Assembly: GCA_022836615.1 (NCBI GenBank)
Contig: MU405260.1
Coordinates: forward strand, 1-64,000
DNA: 64,000 nucleotides
Reading direction: 5' to 3'
Source of the DNA: Annulohypoxylon bovei var. microspora
Lineage: Eukaryota > Ascomycota > Sordariomycetes > Xylariales > Hypoxylaceae
Below the pieces are notes generated by a model. It saw nothing but the letters and a program-made list of their open reading frames with translations. It did not search any database and was not told the DNA's origin. Positions 1 to 11,931 of this stretch are shown here, in pieces. The position numbers were made by a program, and so were the translations under genes. Position 1 is the stretch's first letter; each line of letters opens with the position of its first letter.

Positions 1-3000
1 GAGAGCCAGCTTTTGACAAGCTTTTCGTTTCTGAAAAACTGAATCTTGTCGAAACGCACCTTCTCGCGAACGGACCACCTCGAAAGTTGAGATCTATTGT
101 TTGATTGGTTGAAAGGCCCCACCCCCGAGACGATACATCCAATCAATCGCTGTGGACATACCGGCCCTTGGGGAGATAACGGGGTTTACAAACTTTTAGC
201 GCCGGAGATCCGGAATTACCGCGATAGGAGATTTTTGATAAGGATGGACCATGGAGGAAAAAAAAAACACACCAAAGCTTTACCCGTTCAATTACCCTCG
301 TTAAACTCGGGTATTTAGTTGGTGCGATTATTTAATGGCGGGGTAAGCCTGGAACTAGGTAATTAACTCAGCTTACCTAATTAGCTCAGCTTACCTAACA
401 GCAGGGTAAGCTCAAAATTGGCCAAGCTTATTTATTTACATAATAAATAAATACAAGCTTTAAAACACTTATAATTAAATAAAATAAAATATAATAACCT
501 TAATAATAATTTTATATATTAATTAATAATTATTAAACTTAAATTAAACCGTTATTAAACCGTTATTAAACCGTTATTAAACCGTTATTAAACCGTTATT
601 AAACCGTTATTAAACCGCTGTTAAGCCCCGGTTAAGCCCCGGTTAAACCGTTGCTAAGCCTTAATTAAGCCCCGGTTAAACCTGGGGCCACATTAAATTA
701 ATATTACGCAACGATTATTAAAGTTATTATAATACATTTATTTTTATTAATTTAATTAAATTAAAAGTTATTAAATATCGTTTTTAAAATTATAAAAGCA
801 TAAGGTTTCGTAAAGTTATTATTTTATAAATATTTATATAAATAAGCCGCGGTTAAACCGCGGGTAAACCTGAGCTTTTAATAGTCCCCAGGTAGAAAAA
901 CTCCTACCCCTAATCAAGTTTGGGGTCGCCCCACAATTTCTACCCCTTACCAGCTTTTTCTACCCCTAGCTGACTGATCCCTCACTATTCTCTAGGTTAT
1001 TTAATTATAGAAATTCAATTATAGACTGATACATGCTTTACCTTTAATTGATACACTGCTCTTACCTATCCAGGTATGTTTTTACCGACGTTCATGAAGC
1101 AGAGCCTTCACCTTGGAACTCGTGCATTGAATTTGCATATTTAGGTAAGTTAGGTACCTACCTAGTTGCTATCAGACCCAATATCATAATCAACATCCCG
1201 TACGTTAGATATCCTCAATATCGATCTGATACCGGACTTCGGCATGACTTGAACACTCTCATTGATGTTTAGTGCCCTTTATCGCTAATCTCAATTCAAT
1301 CATCCGATAGTCTTGTATTATCGAAGTCTTCTAGGGTTATTCCTGGATGCTGTCCGTCTGATGTCTGATAGTTGAATTGTTCGCGGGGGGGGGACACCCC
1401 CTCCCCAGACATACTTCGCCAAGGCCCGGTCTGGAACATTTCAAACAGTTTTTAAGGAAAGTTGATTCAGGATGTGGGATATTTCTGCCTTGATGATAAT
1501 ATATTTCCTCATTTTGCTTCTCATCCTCCTAAGCTTCCTTCATACGTTTCATCCTGTCGCTTTTGTATCTTTCGGAGATTTCCTGTCATTGTCCACATTT
1601 ATCAGAGTTTCTCATTTCTCAAGATCGCCCGACTGTGTAACTATGTAGGTAGGTATGTGCTTTCATGAAGTTGTGGGCTCTAAATGCCGTTAGTTCTAAG
1701 CCAACAAGTTCGTTCCTGTGAGGTGAATGCTCAACTTCACCCTCCCACGCGATTGCGGATTTGATACTACCGTTCATGCCTCGGCCAGGCTAGAAACGAA
1801 CCGTCATAGCAGCATCCCCGACTGTGAACGACGAACACTTGGACCCCCAACCATATTACAACCTCTTGTGAAACATGATATGCTCAATGTCTGTAGCTAG
1901 TTAGTTGAATCATATCTTAATGTTTGGACCGCAAGAGGACTTTTTCTAGCTGCTTAGGTACTCGTATGAGATGCCTATTGAGTTGAACGTGTTCAGATAG
2001 AAAACCGATTGATTTTCTTAGGCAATTTCCGCTATACTGACTCCATTGATATTCAAAGGATTGCGGGAGAGGATATTATCTGTGTAAGGATAAGTATGAC
2101 TTGTAAAAAGGAAAGGGGTTCGAAGCGATCTGTCTATGCTACGGGCTATGACGTGACGATATATGCAGTGCTTCTTTTCAAATGAGCCAATAAAATTAGG
2201 AACATTACTATAAGTCAGAGTGTCTATCTTTCGGCAGAAACTCACTGCAACACATTTTAGGATGGCAGTTTCGAGACTATAGACATAGGTTGGTATAACC
2301 GCGGAATACTACCTGGCCGAGGGGTATGGTGTATTTTAATCGAGGATGGACCAACGCGACCTTAGGATGAAGAGAGTTGATATTAATCCAATATCAGGAG
2401 AATGCATGCCTATGGAATGTATTTCTCATAATTCGTCTGACAGTCTGGTAGCGAACACATTTCCGAAGCTGGGATCGTTCATGAATCATCTACCAGATTT
2501 AATGCCCACCATTGGGCATGGACCTGGTAGGTAGTAACAACTAAGCGCTCATATCGAAATCTATTGTAGTAATATCTGTTGAGGACCTATTCATCATAAA
2601 GTCAAAAACAAAATACAAGGAGTTATGAATAAGTGTTTATGACATTATGCCAGCTGCAAATTATCAACTCCTGTCATATAGAATAACTAAGTACGAATGA
2701 AATAGTTAAAATAGACAATGTGACTAGGTTATGGAGGCAGTTAAATCTAACTTGAGTAGCAGGTTATTAGCGATTTCTAGGTAGTAACTATCTATCTTGT
2801 GATTGGTGCGTTGTACACAGGTAATCACCTGGCATGCATTAAGAGCCGAGGGAGGCAAGTTGTCGTATTTGATCCTTATTGACGTCATATCAAGTCAGCT
2901 TTCCATCATAAAAAGTTGAATATGCCTTGTTTTTTATTGGTTTTTATTATGAACATGATCTAAACATAGATTTCTCGAAATAACATAAAGCATACAGATT

Positions 3001-3068
3001 CATATAATTAAAATCGAAATTGAAATAGTTAGGTACCTATTGAATACTTCTGTTCAGTTATTTGCGCC
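1..3068. other. Gene-free AT-rich left end, probable transposon or RIP relic
   Basis: No reading frame here has a credible start, codon bias or family motif. From about 320 to 1000 the DNA is very AT-rich and is built from short repeated pieces, such as copies of an 'agcttaccta' stretch near 370-400 and an 11-bp tandem array described separately. From about 1000 to 3068 it is ordinary spacer, with scattered TAGGTACCTA-type motifs near 1150 and 3031. The composition fits an old repeat decayed by repeat-induced point mutation. That reading is inference from composition only. Confidence 0.55.
545..676. repeat. Tandem array of twelve 11-bp units
   Basis: Six perfect copies of TAAACCGTTAT run from 545 to 610. 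Six degenerate copies follow in the same 11-bp register to 676, including three of TAAGCCCCGGT. Three more related units (TAAGCCGCGGT and variants) lie at 843-875. The register is seen directly in the sequence; no function is assigned. Confidence 0.9.
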
Positions 3069-4765
3069 ATGGAAATTAACTTCCCCGGCCTCATCGATGC
3101 CACTATGCCAAACCGTGGCTATCGGAATGTTAACATCGTTTCATCATCAAACAGTGGTATTAATTATAATGATCCCGGATTCTTATCCAACGACTTCCCT
3201 CACTCACCTCCTAAGCTATATATCACATCCGAGGGTGATGAATTCGACTGGCAAACACTCAACGAATGGAGGGATGAGGGCTTCAACGTCGAATACATCC
3301 CTATGGGTGATGGCGGCAACGAGTATCGAACCAAGTTGGAATCATTGCATAAGGCTGACCTGGGCCCCTGTGAAACCTTCGGAATAATTGGTATGTTCGT
3401 GGTTTTGTGGTCTCAATGAACCCAACGCCACCACCTCTTAGGCTTTTTTCCTTGAAACCACGACGTGTGTAGGTATCTGCCATGTTCTAACTTTGATCTT
3501 AGCGTATGGTGATGCCGCAGGTTTCTGCTTGGAGCACTTTCATGTACTTGACAACAATCCCGACTTTAAGCTCAGCTGTCTCGTTGCCTATTACCCAACC
3601 CGCATACCAGACCCACGTACTAGGTTCCCTGGTGGCGTTCATGTTCTTGTTCACCTTGCCAGTGGCGAGGCTGTTGGTATCGTGAAGCAGACACAGATGG
3701 TGGGAATCCAGGGGAAGAAACGGATCGTCAAAAGAACAATCGATCGGGGCATGGGCGCTGGCGGGGTGTTGCAGATGTCTTATCCGAGCTACACGTACGA
3801 TGCTACACCCGGGTTTGCAGAACATGACCTGGAAGAGTTCGACAGGGTCAGCGCGGAGCTTAGCTGGAGCAGGAGTTTGACTACGGTATCTAGGGCATTC
3901 CGTAAAGACGTGGATCTAGAGAAGGTACTTGAACAGAATGTTGAAAGTAAGTTAACAAACTATCATCATCCACCGCTAAATACCTCGTAACGCCCGATAA
4001 ATCGAATGGAAACGAATAAAGTTAACTTGACCTTATTAATAACCTGCAGGTAAATTCTACACACGCAATTTGCAGCAGACTTTGTCCACTTATTCATCCC
4101 ATAAGAACCCTCACGTAACCTTTGTTCCCACATTAACTGGGGGCATCGGTTCCGACGAGCTCAAGAGGTTTTACTCCGAGTTTTTTCTCGACCGGAACCC
4201 TTCATCGATGAAACTCACTCTGCTTTCGCGCACAATCGGTGCCGACCGTGCCGTGGATGAGTTACATATCGCGTTTAAGCACACCCAAGAGATGCCCTGG
4301 ATTCTTCCGGGAGTGCCACCCACTAATAAGAGAGTTGAGGTTGTTGTGGTGAACGTCGTGACTCTGCGTGGAGGGCGGCTATGCCACGAGCACATCTACT
4401 GGGATCAAGCCAGTGTATTGGTGCAAGTAGGCTTGTTAGATCCAAAGATTGTTCCAAAGAAAGCAAGCGAAAGGGGGGTTACGAGACTACCGGTTATAGG
4501 AAAGGAGGCGGCTAGACGTGTGCTACGAGGTTACGATGAAGGTGATGAGGGCGAGGCTACGAATGAACTGATAGTAGAGTGGGACGCCGATATTGATGAC
4601 GACGCTTATGATGATGCAAACAATAATAATAAGAGCGAAAGTACCAACGGCAAGAAAGCCGAAACCAGCAAAGACAAGAATCCGGAAGACTCTAAGGATA
4701 GGGGGTCCGAGAGGGAGACGCCAGAGCAGCCACATGTCGAAGACGCGAAGACCGAAGCCAATTAG
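3069..4765 (+). CDS. Dienelactone hydrolase-like protein with C-terminal SnoaL/NTF2-like domain
   Basis: Three exons (3069-3390, 3503-3946, 4050-4765) with GT..AG introns that keep phase give about 493 residues. The N-terminal half resembles the alpha/beta-hydrolase fold of fungal carboxymethylenebutenolidase-like proteins: 'VAYYPTRIPDP' lies around residue 137, and 'PGFAEHD' carries the usual histidine. The segment after the third exon junction ('FYTRNLQQT', then 'FVPTLTGGIG' and 'ELKRFY') is the SnoaL-like domain that follows in this fungal fusion family. The nucleophile elbow reads GAYGDAAG, with no cysteine where dienelactone hydrolases have G-x-C-x-G, so enzyme activity is doubtful. The last 70 residues are an acidic, Asn/Lys-rich tail. 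The ATG at 3069 is preceded by GCC, a fair start context. The substrate is unknown. Confidence 0.85.
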
Positions 4766-6600
4766 CAATGAACAAACCCAGGCCATGAAACTATGGATTT
4801 CCTTTTGTAGCCACTTACTAATTATAATACCTACCTATACATTGTAAATTTTGATATTGGTAGGTCCTACATAGTTAGGACATGTTTGAGCCAAGTCGTA
4901 TACCTCAAATTCGACTCCGGGGATTCTATCTGAGGTTTTATATTCTGCGCCACCTGCTGTGACATGTACTACGATCTGCATACTAAGCCCTACGAGTATT
5001 TAGGAATGAAGTCCACCCTATGGAGGTCACGATCGGTATGTCGACACCCCCGACGACCGACGAGCCAATCTAACTACGTTTAAGAGTAAGACGCCAAGGC
5101 CCAGAGACGGCTACTTGCGAACCTACGGAAGAGGAATATCAGGTATGATTATCTTCAAAGGGAACAAGAATGTATGTGCTAAGATAAAGGAGTGCATAAG
5201 ATTTGAAACAAACATCTATCAGCTAACTAATCCAGACTAACATCTTTGATCATCTTTAATTCTTTTTAGTTTTATAACTAGGTAGGTAGGTAGGTAGGTA
5301 CACGAACAGTTATAGGCTCTTGCAGAACTCGTTGCTTAAGTTGCTAAATCATTCTATGAAGTACTGTAGAGCGACGAAGGTTGATATCTGACATCCTGAA
5401 GCTCTGGCGAGAATTTAGATGTTAATAGGTTCTAGAATGCCAAGACATTTGTTACCTTGAGGCTTGTGACAGGGGGGCTTGGCTACGAAATGCAGGTAGG
5501 GAAGAATAGACGAAACAAAAGTGATAATGCCTTGACATGCATACCTAGATACCTAAGGTACTACTATGAAGAGGCCGCCTTTGTTGTTTTCTTGGTTTTC
5601 TTGTCCCTGCCCTATGAACTTGTAGATCAAGTTGTAGATCAAGCCTTACCTACAGGAGGGATGGGGATGTATGTAATATGAAATTCAAATACAGGTCGCG
5701 TTTCATGAAGTGGAACGGAAAGGTGGAGTTGCCATGGATTTGCTTGCAGTAGCGTAATATATCAGGGGTATATAGGGTCTTTGATATGTTAAGGCTGGGG
5801 CTAGGACCGGGAGGGCAGTGAGATTCCCCATCGCGATCCATTAGAGACCGATATCCCGAATAGGGCGTTTATCGAACGAATCCAGATTCCGAACAAGCTA
5901 CTTAGGCCTCATAGAATCAACCTAGGCTGCTAGGTACCTAGTTAAGTGCCGTGAAGAATCGAGCCGGATCAGCAGGGGCTTGGCAGTTTCCGACCGTGGG
6001 ATATTGTTTTATCATCCTAGCGATCCACAGTCGAATACCGCCCGCGCGCTTGAGACGACTACGACGACGGAACACTCAAGATGAAGATCAATCGTAGAAC
6101 CTTACCAGAACCGTGGAATTGTGGGCGTATTTCTCCATATCCCATTAGCCACGTTCTTTTTGACAGGTAGACAGGATGGACGATAGATTTCCCATCGTTC
6201 ACAATGAGCGAACCAGCTCGACGCCACCCCTAGTTCTGCGACATCTTCATGCTTTTGTCCATCTGATGATCGACAGCTCGACCACAGGGAGAGCCCGGTC
6301 GATTATCGCATCGAACGCGCGATGACCATTACTAATTGCCATTCATGCCAGTCGATCTTCTCAAGGTTCTCAAAAATAAGTATGCCACGATATCGCCGGC
6401 TTTGATATATTTCCTATTTCGCCATCCCTTACTTTCTTTCTTTCTTCTCCTTCTTCAACCATCCGACTAGACACTGCCGGCAGCGTCTATCTTTCATTCT
6501 CTTTAATTCAATTTCCCTTCGTTTTTTGTATTTAATAGATCCCCATATTTTCTTTGGTTTCTTTTTTTATATAATTATTTCCATATTTTATCTCTTCAAA
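4766..6600. other. Intergenic spacer
   Basis: No supported gene. It holds a run of five TAGG units at 5280-5299 and other copies of the dispersed TACCTAGGTA motif near 4828 and 5933. The last 200 bases before 6601 are pyrimidine-rich (for example the TTTC/TTCT runs near 6430), as expected for a fungal promoter and 5' leader of the following transporter gene. Confidence 0.6.
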
Positions 6601-8419
6601 ATGGGTCTCGGAGTCTTAGAGGATCGTTACCTGGACAGGCCTCCAGGAACCTCTAAGTTGGGCGAGGACGATGGCCCAAATCTCGACACAGGTAAGTCGT
6701 GAGCGCTATATGGTATTCTCCGTCGCCTTGCAGCTAAACTATCCTTAGCAAGCACCAGTGAACTGAAAAAGGATGGCGACATCATCCTCGTTCCACAGCC
6801 GAGCGACTCGGTGAACGACCCGCTCAACGTTAGTACCCTTGGTGCGCAGTGATGAGGGGGTGAGAACGAAACTAACGAAAAGGCATAGTGGTCGATGGTA
6901 AAGAAGAACTCGATCATGCTCATCCTCGCGTTCAGTTCCGGTGTCACAACCTCGTAAGTCGACTTAGCAGGGTAACTTTAAGCTGTTCAACAACCTAACA
7001 CGTACAGATTGGGTCCTATGATATCGCCAGGTTTAGTGATTATCAGCCAGCAGTTTAAGGTCGACCCAGATACAGTCGCTACCTTTATGGTCGGCTCCAT
7101 CCTTCTTTTTACTGGTGTTATCACATTTTTTACAGCTTCCGGAGCGAACATTTGGGGAAAGAGACCGTTCTTCGTGATATCTACGATTCTACTATTGATC
7201 TCGAACGTCTGGGGTACCTTTGCGGATGTAAGTTCAGCAGTACTTTCCTCTCCCCCTTCTGTCATGCTAAGAAACGTGATAGTCTTTCGCCTCGTTAGCC
7301 GCCATGCGCATTTTTCAAGGTGTCGCGTCAGCCCCGCTGGAGACATTGGTCACATCTACGGTTTCCGATCTGTTCTTCGTCCACCAAAGAGGATTGCGTC
7401 TTTCGTTATGGGGTGTTATGTTAGGGACGGGCGTTTTGCTAGGCCAGATTATCTCCGGCTTCATCATTGAGTCCCTTGGCATCTCTGGCACCTTTGCCGT
7501 AAGCGCGCTCATCTTCTGTATGATCTTACCCCTGATGTATTTCGTCGTCGTCGAAACCACGTATACAAAGCCGCGAGGTCCTGGTATGACCCCTGATCAG
7601 CGTCCGGATTCGCGCGCGTCGTCCGTAGACGATATAAAGGACCTTAAAGGCGACTATCCGTCCAAGGAATCCAAAGAGAGCTACAAAAGCCAGCTTCGCC
7701 TCTTCCGCGGTCGACTATCTGATGAATCTTTCTGGAGGGGCGTAGTCAAGCCATTCCCTCTGGTTCTATTCCCCGCAGTCATCTTTTCGACTCTCGTCTA
7801 CGCCTCTTTCTTCTGTTGGCTATTGATGATCGGCGTCCTGTCTGTCAACATTTTCTCCGCGCCTCCGTACAACCTCAACCCTGCCCAGGTTGGACTTACC
7901 AATATCCCTCTAGCTATTGGCGCTCTCATATTCTCGCCATTGTCTGGGTGGATGGCCGATGCTATTCCGGTTTGGATGGCAAAACGAAACAACGGCATTT
8001 TCGAGCCTGAGTTTCGCCTCGTCCTCATGATCATTGCCATACCCCTTTCTACGGCAGGCTTCATCGGGTTTGGAATTTCATCCTCGAGAGGATTGCCCCT
8101 CCCTTGGTGTCTGGTGTGGATCACCATGCACTCCATCGCTGTCCCCTTCGCCTCCCAGGCATCGATTAGCTATGTCATCGATTGCCACACCAAAGACGCC
8201 AACCAAGCCTTCGTAACGATCAACTTCGTCAAAGCACTCCTGAGCTTCGTCGCTTCCACCATTGGAAACGGCCTACTTACCAAGTTCGGACCTGAGACCC
8301 TCTTCACGGGGATCGCGCTCTTAAATCTGGGAATCAGCCTCCTTACCATTCCTAGCTATATTTACGGCAAGAGATTGAGGAGCTGGGTGGCGAGAAGCGA
8401 TTGGGCACAGAAGATCTGA
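6601..8419 (+). CDS. Major facilitator superfamily transporter (DHA1 type)
   Basis: Five exons (6601-6691, 6749-6828, 6889-6953, 7008-7227, 7283-8419) splice in phase to about 530 residues. The hydrophilic N-terminus leads into 'DPLNWS', which in fungal DHA1/Hol1-like drug:H+ antiporters lies just before the first membrane segment. 'GSILLFTGVITFF' and 'IWGKRPFF' match TM2 and the loop 2-3 signature region, and 'MRIFQGVASAPLETL' matches TM4. A charged central loop (about residues 247-285) separates the two six-helix halves. The protein is predicted to be in the plasma membrane; its substrate cannot be told from sequence. The ATG at 6601 is the first in frame and is followed by a short first exon typical of this family. 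Confidence 0.9.
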
Positions 8420-9006
8420 TTGTTTAGATAAATAATGCGCAATGTTCAACTGGTCAGGTTTTGGTTTAGGTCGGTATCACGAAAAGCTCCCCGGCGATGG
8501 AGTTAGACTCATATAAAGGAGGGCAAGAGAAGGATCCACGGATAATCTGCTTCAACTCGGCATGTCCTGTCTTATGTTATATAGATAACAGATCCGCATG
8601 CATAATCAACACCCGCTATATTAACGTTTTTGGAGCGAATGATCGATACCTGCAGCCTTATTTTCGAAAAGTAAAGGTGAGTTAGTATTACCCCTATGAG
8701 ACAAACATTTAGATCGTGTTTGCATCGTCAGCAGTCGCCTTTATTATGAGACTAAATGATCTCGTCCATTTCGCCCAACCATAAGGGGCTAACAAGAACC
8801 TTTTACGCAACCCTATTAACAGTGAGTATTCGTATAACTACCTACCTACCAAGTAGATAATCTATCTATACAATATTTAAAACGACATAACACGGAACGC
8901 ACTTGATATAGAAAATATAATCAAAGCGAGCGGAGTCTTTACAGTAAGAGTGTTTCTATTCCCAAGCCCCTAAAACCCCTGTAAGGTACGCGGTGCCTTA
9001 GCATGT
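8420..9006. other. Intergenic spacer
   Basis: AT-rich DNA with no supported gene. It contains a TACCTACCTACC run near 8840. It probably holds the 3' ends of the transporter gene and of the minus-strand cysteine-rich gene that follows. Confidence 0.5.
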
Positions 9007-9318
9007 CTAAACCCCTCTCACTTTTCTCCTCTCTCCGTGGGGCCTGTGCCGCCGCGGGTTCAGCCTATTCTGTTCACCACAGTCACCACAGAGCCGCGAG
9101 CCGTCCTCACGCTCCAACTTGCACTTACACGTGCACCCGCAGCCGCGATATGTCGGGGCGTTTTTGCCCCAGAGCTCGGCGCGCTCGCACACGAGACAGA
9201 GAGTTGGCGTCGGGGACCGCGCGCTGGGTTTTAGGTCGGCGTTGTAGAAGTGGTCCGGCTCTTGGGCGTGGCTGCGACATTGGCAGTGCGGGCAGGCGCA
9301 GGGGCGGCGGTGAGACAT
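9007..9318 (-). CDS. Small cysteine-rich protein, possibly zinc-binding
   Basis: A single uninterrupted 103-residue frame with a true ATG at 9318 and TAG at 9007. It has twelve cysteines in four clusters: 'CACPHCQC' (residues 7-14), 'CLVC' (41-44), 'CGCTCKC' (about 60-66) and 'CGDC' (about 77-80). The ends are rich in Arg and His. There is no signal peptide or membrane segment. Paired CxxC knuckles suggest metal binding, for example small zinc ribbons. I do not recognise the family with certainty. Local GC content is much higher than in the flanking spacer, which supports a real coding exon. It could still be a chance frame in a GC-rich patch. Confidence 0.5.
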   Translation of the reverse strand: MSHRRPCACPHCQCRSHAQEPDHFYNADLKPSARSPTPTLCLVCERAELWGKNAPTYRGCGCTCKCKLEREDGSRLCGDCGEQNRLNPRRHRPHGERRKVRGV

Positions 9319-10077
9319 TGTTGATGGTCTAGGGGGTACCTAGGTAGGTATTAATTTGGTAAGACTTCACTGTATGGAGGATTAACTAGATGTTAGGGGT
9401 AAATGGCTAGATTGTCGGGCATCTGAAAAATCACTGTATTTCAACGGAGGAAATTGGATAAATATAATAGAAATCAATCCGCCATTGTTATAATATCTAT
9501 TCAAGTCTCTGAGAACTTTCATGTACCTAAGCAGCTTTGTTCTGTCGTTCTTAAAAGACCCCCAAGTGCCTATTTTTATGGCGCATTGTTCCGGATTCTT
9601 TCGCGTAGAAGTCGAGTGTAAGGGGAGTCAATTGCACAAAGGAGTGTGCGAAGAAAACAGACAAGCAGATTAGATCTAACGGATGGAAATATCCTAGATT
9701 GAACACTGATCTTTAATCTAGAGGTCTTCGTCGCCGAACCTAGCATCATCAAAATGCTAGTCTTGCTCTTGACATGGTTCATTTACTACCTAATAATACA
9801 AAATGTGAAAAATGGTGTTATGCAAAGACATCGTCATGCCGCCCATCATAAGGGTATTCGACTTCGACCATTAGCCCATCGTATATCATATCTTCATGAA
9901 TACACATATGCAACCGTCCCCTCGTCCAATCAACCAGTATAACTCCGATACAACCCAAGGGTCGCATTTATATAGGTATAAAGTTTTCCTAATAGAACTC
10001 TAGCCCTTATTAGGAGTAATCTAAGAAGTGGTTAAGTAAACCAAACGTCTCTACCGATGACATCCAGGTTCATTCGA
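9319..10077. other. Intergenic spacer
   Basis: No supported gene. A GGTACCTAGGTAGGTA motif lies at 9336-9351, directly upstream of the cysteine-rich gene. The rest is AT-rich and holds the 3' flank of the channel gene. Confidence 0.5.
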
Positions 10078-11931
10078 TCAAAGTAAGCTCTCATCTTCAG
10101 CCTTAGTGTTCAGACTCTTGGTGAGATTCTCAAGGAGTACCTTGAGATGCTCTACTTCGCCCCTCAGCTTCTGAACCTCGATTACGGCTGGATCATCTTC
10201 GATATTAGCCTTGCTCTCGGCAACCTTCTTCATCCAACCTTCGCCTTCGAAATCGACTTCATCCGCCATCTGTTCCCATTCTTCTTCGGTGTCGTCATCA
10301 TCCTCGCCCCTTCTCCTGTTGCGCCGAATCTCCCTGGCCATCCTGACTTCAAACATAGCGGAGCAGAAAAGCAGTGGCGAGTAAATGATGCCCATTATAA
10401 TATCGTTGAGGCGCTCGTACTGCTTTTTGGGCATCCACCATTCAAAGGGTATGACCAAAAGAAAGATTTCGACTAGGTTGAACGGAGCAATGAAAACGTT
10501 CTCGTCGGGAGCCCGTACAAACTGCATAGTTTTCTGAGAGAACAAGGCAAGAAACTCATCGTCGGCATTGTCGTATATATCCTCGTAGGCGCTATTGTAA
10601 AGTGCAATAAGCACGTTCAAGAGAATGACCATGACAACGAAAGTGAAGAGATAGTAGAGGATAATTCCGAATGGCGGACTGAAGCGCTCAAAACCACTAA
10701 AATCCGGACTCTGCATGATGGCATTAGCCATAGCTTGGAGGATGAAAATCGTATCTTCTCCGGCCATATCGTCTGCGTAGTCCATCCCTATGAACGCCTG
10801 AAGAAACCCAACGATGACGACAACTAGCAAGGCAAAGAATATGATGCTCTCTTTCATCATCACCTTGAGCACAACAAGCATCGCGCCAAAGAAACGAAAT
10901 GAATCCATATAGAGTAACAAGCGAGCCCAGAACATAGGTGCCGTAAACGCGAGGAAGTTGTACGATAGTTGGTTAAATTTCTGACGGGAATCGCCATCAT
11001 CTAGCGGATGAGAGTATGCGACTAGGCGCATAGCGAGCGATACCATCAGGAGGGTGTATAGGGCACTGTTGAATGCATTCCAGAAGCTGAGAATTTGATA
11101 GCCGGCTTTATATAGTTTGGTAAGCTCATCGAAGATAAAACCAAAGGTGAAGATGTAGAGAAGAATCTCGACAAAGTCGAGGTCACCACTCGGGTTAATG
11201 GTATTGATAGCGCCGGTGTAGAGGGCGAGGTAAACGATGGATGTGATCAGCTGGAAGGCATTCTGGTACATCGGGGCTCGCATGCGATCGGGGTCAAGAT
11301 GCGGGAGGAAAAGGGTATTGTCCCGATCCTTGTAGTCGACGAAGCTGGCAGGGTCGTTCTCATCTTGGACAAGCCAGCCTCTCCATAGATAGTTAATGCA
11401 TTTCTGGTAACCCGAGGAACCTATCACACGCAGGGCGTGTAAATCGACAGCCTTCTCGATAACATTGACAGGAGGTGTGGCCTCGCCGTCGACAACAATG
11501 GAATAGCGCTTAAGCAAGACCGACTGTAACAGATAAGGTATATCTTCCTCTGCTTCGATGATCTGCTTCGCAATGACTTCGCAGGCGACTGCGCGCACTT
11601 GATGTAGCTGGGCGTCCCAGAGTTCGACCAACGCTTGATGCTTAAACCAACGCTTGACTACCAGGAGGCAGAAAACTACGCACGAACGATTCTCTGGACC
11701 ACCGGCTTCCTTCGCGGCCTTGATAACTTTGGTGGTGATTACCCTACTGTGAGACTGGGTAATGCGTTCTTCTTCGAGGTCGCATGGCACACATTGTTCG
11801 ATGAGGTATCGTAGACGGAGGGCAATCTTGGTGACTTCGGGGGCGGGAATGGCCGACTCGAGCGAGTCTTCTCGATGGATCGGAAGGACTTCATAGCAAA
11901 GAGCCCGACGTCTGTTAGCCCAGAAACTCAT
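10078..11931 (-). CDS. YVC1: Yvc1-like vacuolar TRP cation channel
   Basis: One exon of 617 residues with its ATG at 11931. Fungal Yvc1/TRPY1 channels release calcium from the vacuole in response to osmotic stretch and cytosolic Ca2+. Six hydrophobic segments are visible at roughly residues 223-243, 252-272, 288-305, 322-345, 360-382 and 420-445. The pore loop falls between the last two, near 'MANAIMQSPDFSGF'. The cytosolic C-terminus has an acidic DDDD cluster at about 544-547, matching the acidic Ca2+-sensing patch known in yeast Yvc1, and a short coiled coil near the end ('VEHLKVLLENLTKSL'). The length and the long hydrophilic N-terminus fit the family. Localisation to the vacuolar membrane is inferred from the family. 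Confidence 0.93.
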   Translation of the reverse strand: MSFWANRRRALCYEVLPIHREDSLESAIPAPEVTKIALRLRYLIEQCVPCDLEEERITQSHSRVITTKVIKAAKEAGGPENRSCVVFCLLVVKRWFKHQALVELWDAQLHQVRAVACEVIAKQIIEAEEDIPYLLQSVLLKRYSIVVDGEATPPVNVIEKAVDLHALRVIGSSGYQKCINYLWRGWLVQDENDPASFVDYKDRDNTLFLPHLDPDRMRAPMYQNAFQLITSIVYLALYTGAINTINPSGDLDFVEILLYIFTFGFIFDELTKLYKAGYQILSFWNAFNSALYTLLMVSLAMRLVAYSHPLDDGDSRQKFNQLSYNFLAFTAPMFWARLLLYMDSFRFFGAMLVVLKVMMKESIIFFALLVVVIVGFLQAFIGMDYADDMAGEDTIFILQAMANAIMQSPDFSGFERFSPPFGIILYYLFTFVVMVILLNVLIALYNSAYEDIYDNADDEFLALFSQKTMQFVRAPDENVFIAPFNLVEIFLLVIPFEWWMPKKQYERLNDIIMGIIYSPLLFCSAMFEVRMAREIRRNRRRGEDDDDTEEEWEQMADEVDFEGEGWMKKVAESKANIEDDPAVIEVQKLRGEVEHLKVLLENLTKSLNTKAEDESLL

